From Desulfonatronum thiosulfatophilum (lineage in GTDB: Bacteria; Desulfobacterota; Desulfovibrionia; Desulfovibrionales; Desulfonatronaceae), in contig NZ_FMXO01000001.1 in NCBI RefSeq assembly GCF_900104215.1, forward strand, positions 248,001 to 312,000: 64,000 nucleotides of DNA. The letters run 5' to 3'. The position numbers were made by a program, and so were the translations under genes. Positions within the stretch are counted from its first letter, which is position 1. Each line of letters begins with the position of its first letter. The notes beneath the pieces were generated by a model. That model ran no database searches. It saw only the letters and a list, made by a program, of their open reading frames with translations, and was not told the origin of the DNA. Shown piece by piece: positions 62,409 through 64,000 of this stretch.

Positions 62409-63737
62409 TCAGGCCGGTTTCGCCACCCCTCCCTGCTCTCCCGTCGCCACCTGCTTCAGGCGCAGGCTCAGCGACTTGATGACCTTGCGTGATACCGAAG
62501 GACTGTGGGCCAGCAGGCTCTCGAAGACATGGGGCGGGACCAGGAGGAGTTCGGAATCCTCCTTGGCCCGGGTTGCAACAATGTGGGAATGTTGCAGCAG
62601 GTATGCCGTCTCACCGAAAAACTGTCCCGGTTCCACATCTTCCAGGTGTGTGGCGACGTCAGGTTTTGATTCGTCGAAATACTCCACTCTTCCGGAATAC
62701 AGGTAGAAGATTTCGCGGTGCCGATCACCCTGGCGATAGATTACCTCGCCGGCCCTGACCTTACGGGAATACTTGGAGAAGATGCGACGTGACCGGGTGA
62801 ACAACCTCGTTTCCACTCGATTGCCGATTCCGCCGGAACCATTTTGCGGGTCGATGATTCGATCAAGAGCGAAAATATCCACCTGTCCGGCCACTTCCAC
62901 GAATTGGGCAAACAGGAAGAAAAGCAAAAAAATCACATAAACCCACAGCAGCAAAAATATCACGGCACCCAGGGAGCCGTAGATGTAGTTGTAGGAAGCC
63001 AGAGTGATAAATTCAACGAAAATGACTCTCAGGCCGTGAATGGACAGTGTGAATAACCCGGCTCCCAGGAGGGCGTGCCATGTGTTCGGCTTCGCCAGAG
63101 GCAGAAATCGATAACATACGAAAATCAGGCCAAACACCAGCCCCAGCGGAACGATCCAGCCGGACAGATACAGCAGCGGTTCATAGACATGCTCCATCTG
63201 AATGATGACCTGCAATTGATTGTACAGAAAACGGATGATTATGTTGAACAGCGCCGACAGAAGCAGCAGGGTCAGCACCCCCGGCACCAGAACCATGGAT
63301 AGCAGATTGCTCCACAGAAAATTCCTGGTCCGGCTGCTTGGAAAGATGACGTGAAAGGCGCTCTGGATGGAACTGATGATCAGGCGGCTGGTCCAGAGAA
63401 AGCCGAGAAAACCCAGACCGCTGATAGCCACCTGCGACTCGAAGATACCGATGGTCCGAAAAAAATCCTCGTTCAATTCTTCGTTGAACTCGGTGAGGAA
63501 GTTGAACAGCCGGTCGCTCAGCTCCGGGTTGTTGATCAGGGACATGTTCAGCAGGGAAATGACCAGCAGGATCAACGGCCCGATGGACAACAGGAAGTAG
63601 AAAGCCGCGGCTGAAGCGTGGCTTGTAAGTTGATTTTTCAAAAACTGGAGGACGGTGCCGTACGTGGTTTGCAGAAACCAGTTCAGCCCGTCCCCCAGCT
63701 TGTCGAAGGGAATTTTAAGCGATAGCCTCGGCCACAC
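62409..63737 (-). CDS. YihY/BrkB membrane protein fused to a cyclic-nucleotide-binding-like domain
   Basis: Protein of 442 aa. Residues ~1-305 are a YihY/virulence factor BrkB membrane domain with six or seven hydrophobic segments (SHASAAAFYFLLSIGPLILLV; LASYNYIYGSLGAVIFLLLWVYVIFL). The rest (~325-435) is a cNMP-binding-type beta barrel (VRAGEVIYRQGDRHREIFYLYSG; GQFFGETAYLL). The phosphate cassette lacks the usual Pro-Arg, so cyclic nucleotide binding is doubtful. A GTG start at 63737 overlaps leuB by 23 bp. Confidence 0.88.
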   Translation of the reverse strand: MWPRLSLKIPFDKLGDGLNWFLQTTYGTVLQFLKNQLTSHASAAAFYFLLSIGPLILLVISLLNMSLINNPELSDRLFNFLTEFNEELNEDFFRTIGIFESQVAISGLGFLGFLWTSRLIISSIQSAFHVIFPSSRTRNFLWSNLLSMVLVPGVLTLLLLSALFNIIIRFLYNQLQVIIQMEHVYEPLLYLSGWIVPLGLVFGLIFVCYRFLPLAKPNTWHALLGAGLFTLSIHGLRVIFVEFITLASYNYIYGSLGAVIFLLLWVYVIFLLFFLFAQFVEVAGQVDIFALDRIIDPQNGSGGIGNRVETRLFTRSRRIFSKYSRKVRAGEVIYRQGDRHREIFYLYSGRVEYFDESKPDVATHLEDVEPGQFFGETAYLLQHSHIVATRAKEDSELLLVPPHVFESLLAHSPSVSRKVIKSLSLRLKQVATGEQGGVAKPA

Positions 63738-64000
63738 GATCTCCGACCTCGTCCGTGGTCATTCCCATCCGTCCGGCGCCCTGGCCGGCCATTGTCGGCA
63801 GGATGCCGATCACCGCTTGCTCCACGGCCTGCGCGGCCGCATCTTCCTTCAACTCGGTGAGCATCATTTGTCCGGCCAGAATCGCAGCCAAAGGATTGGC
63901 CTTGCCCTGTCCGGTATATTTCGGAGCGGATCCGCCGATGGGTTCGAACATGGACACCCCTTCAGGGTTGATGTTTCCGCCGGCCGCGATCCCCAGCCCG
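63715..64000 (-). CDS. leuB: 3-isopropylmalate dehydrogenase, C-terminal part (runs off window)
   Basis: The last 94 residues of an NAD-dependent decarboxylating dehydrogenase of leucine synthesis. GLGIAAGGNINPEGVSMFEPIGGSAPKYTGQGKANPLAAIL is the family's C-terminal block with NAD-contact residues. The 5' part lies beyond 64000. Homologues acting on isocitrate or related acids share this block, so leuB is the best but not only choice. Confidence 0.85.
   Translation of the reverse strand, partial: GLGIAAGGNINPEGVSMFEPIGGSAPKYTGQGKANPLAAILAGQMMLTELKEDAAAQAVEQAVIGILPTMAGQGAGRMGMTTDEVGDRVAEAIA

Overview
The window looks like a chromosomal piece of a sulfate- or sulfur-metabolising deltaproteobacterium of the order Desulfovibrionales, perhaps close to Desulfonatronum. 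This is an inference from gene content: a two-cysteine DsrC, a cysteine-type (CxxxY) CcmE in a system I cytochrome c maturation cluster, rubrerythrin, a fused IspDF next to rnpB and cysS, and an iron-sulfur flavoprotein. There is no rRNA, prophage, transposase, CRISPR array or origin.

Layout. 0-6 kb: an unknown gene coupled to an MscS channel, a cysteine-cluster protein, a GAF-GGDEF cyclase, a bacterial GPP34 protein and a nitroreductase. 6.5-13.5 kb: a signalling block with a frameshifted MASE3-PAS histidine kinase, its NtrC-type regulator, three matching dyad sites plus a sigma-54 promoter, then a lone receiver, a chemoreceptor and CheW. 13.7-19.6 kb: aroC and ccmE-F-A-B-C (minus strand). 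19.8-25.3 kb: a purine/nucleoside-type BMP ABC transporter with a Gpt-like phosphoribosyltransferase. 25.6-32.3 kb: PilZ, cysS, ispDF, rnpB, a zinc-ribbon coiled-coil protein, Nif3 and a CAU tRNA. 32.4-44.8 kb: a thioredoxin-reductase-like flavoprotein, ABC ATPases and a permease, a YcgR-like protein, TPR and helical proteins of unknown role, a broken acetyltransferase, a flavoprotein, a large PAS kinase, a methyltransferase and pgpA. 45-53.7 kb: glgP, a DHH-CBS protein, galE, a TPR-DUF401-glycosyltransferase run and a MoaE-like gene. 54-64 kb: a TPR membrane protein with a CCHC zinc knuckle, dsrC, a YcaO-TPR/methyltransferase pair, three tRNAs, cheR, rubrerythrin, a BrkB-type membrane protein with a cyclic-nucleotide-like domain, and the end of leuB.

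How the parts connect. Chemotaxis (MCP, CheW, CheR) and c-di-GMP signalling (GGDEF plus two PilZ proteins with intact binding motifs) point to a motile cell. The regulator at 8485 probably acts on the dyads at 9905-10084 to switch on the receiver-chemoreceptor operon from a sigma-54 promoter. The YcaO-TPR and methyltransferase genes overlap by 4 bp and lie just upstream of dsrC, so a sulfur-linked protein-modification role is plausible but unproven.

Intergenic DNA is rich in small repeats: a MITE-like family of about 150-175 bp with GTAACTACTCAGCT-type ends and internal REP palindromes (one copy supplies the stop codon of the chemoreceptor, two bracket glgP), GATTTC/GATTGC hexamer tracts, and other inverted repeats. 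The RNase P RNA is unusually long because three of its arms carry related extensions.
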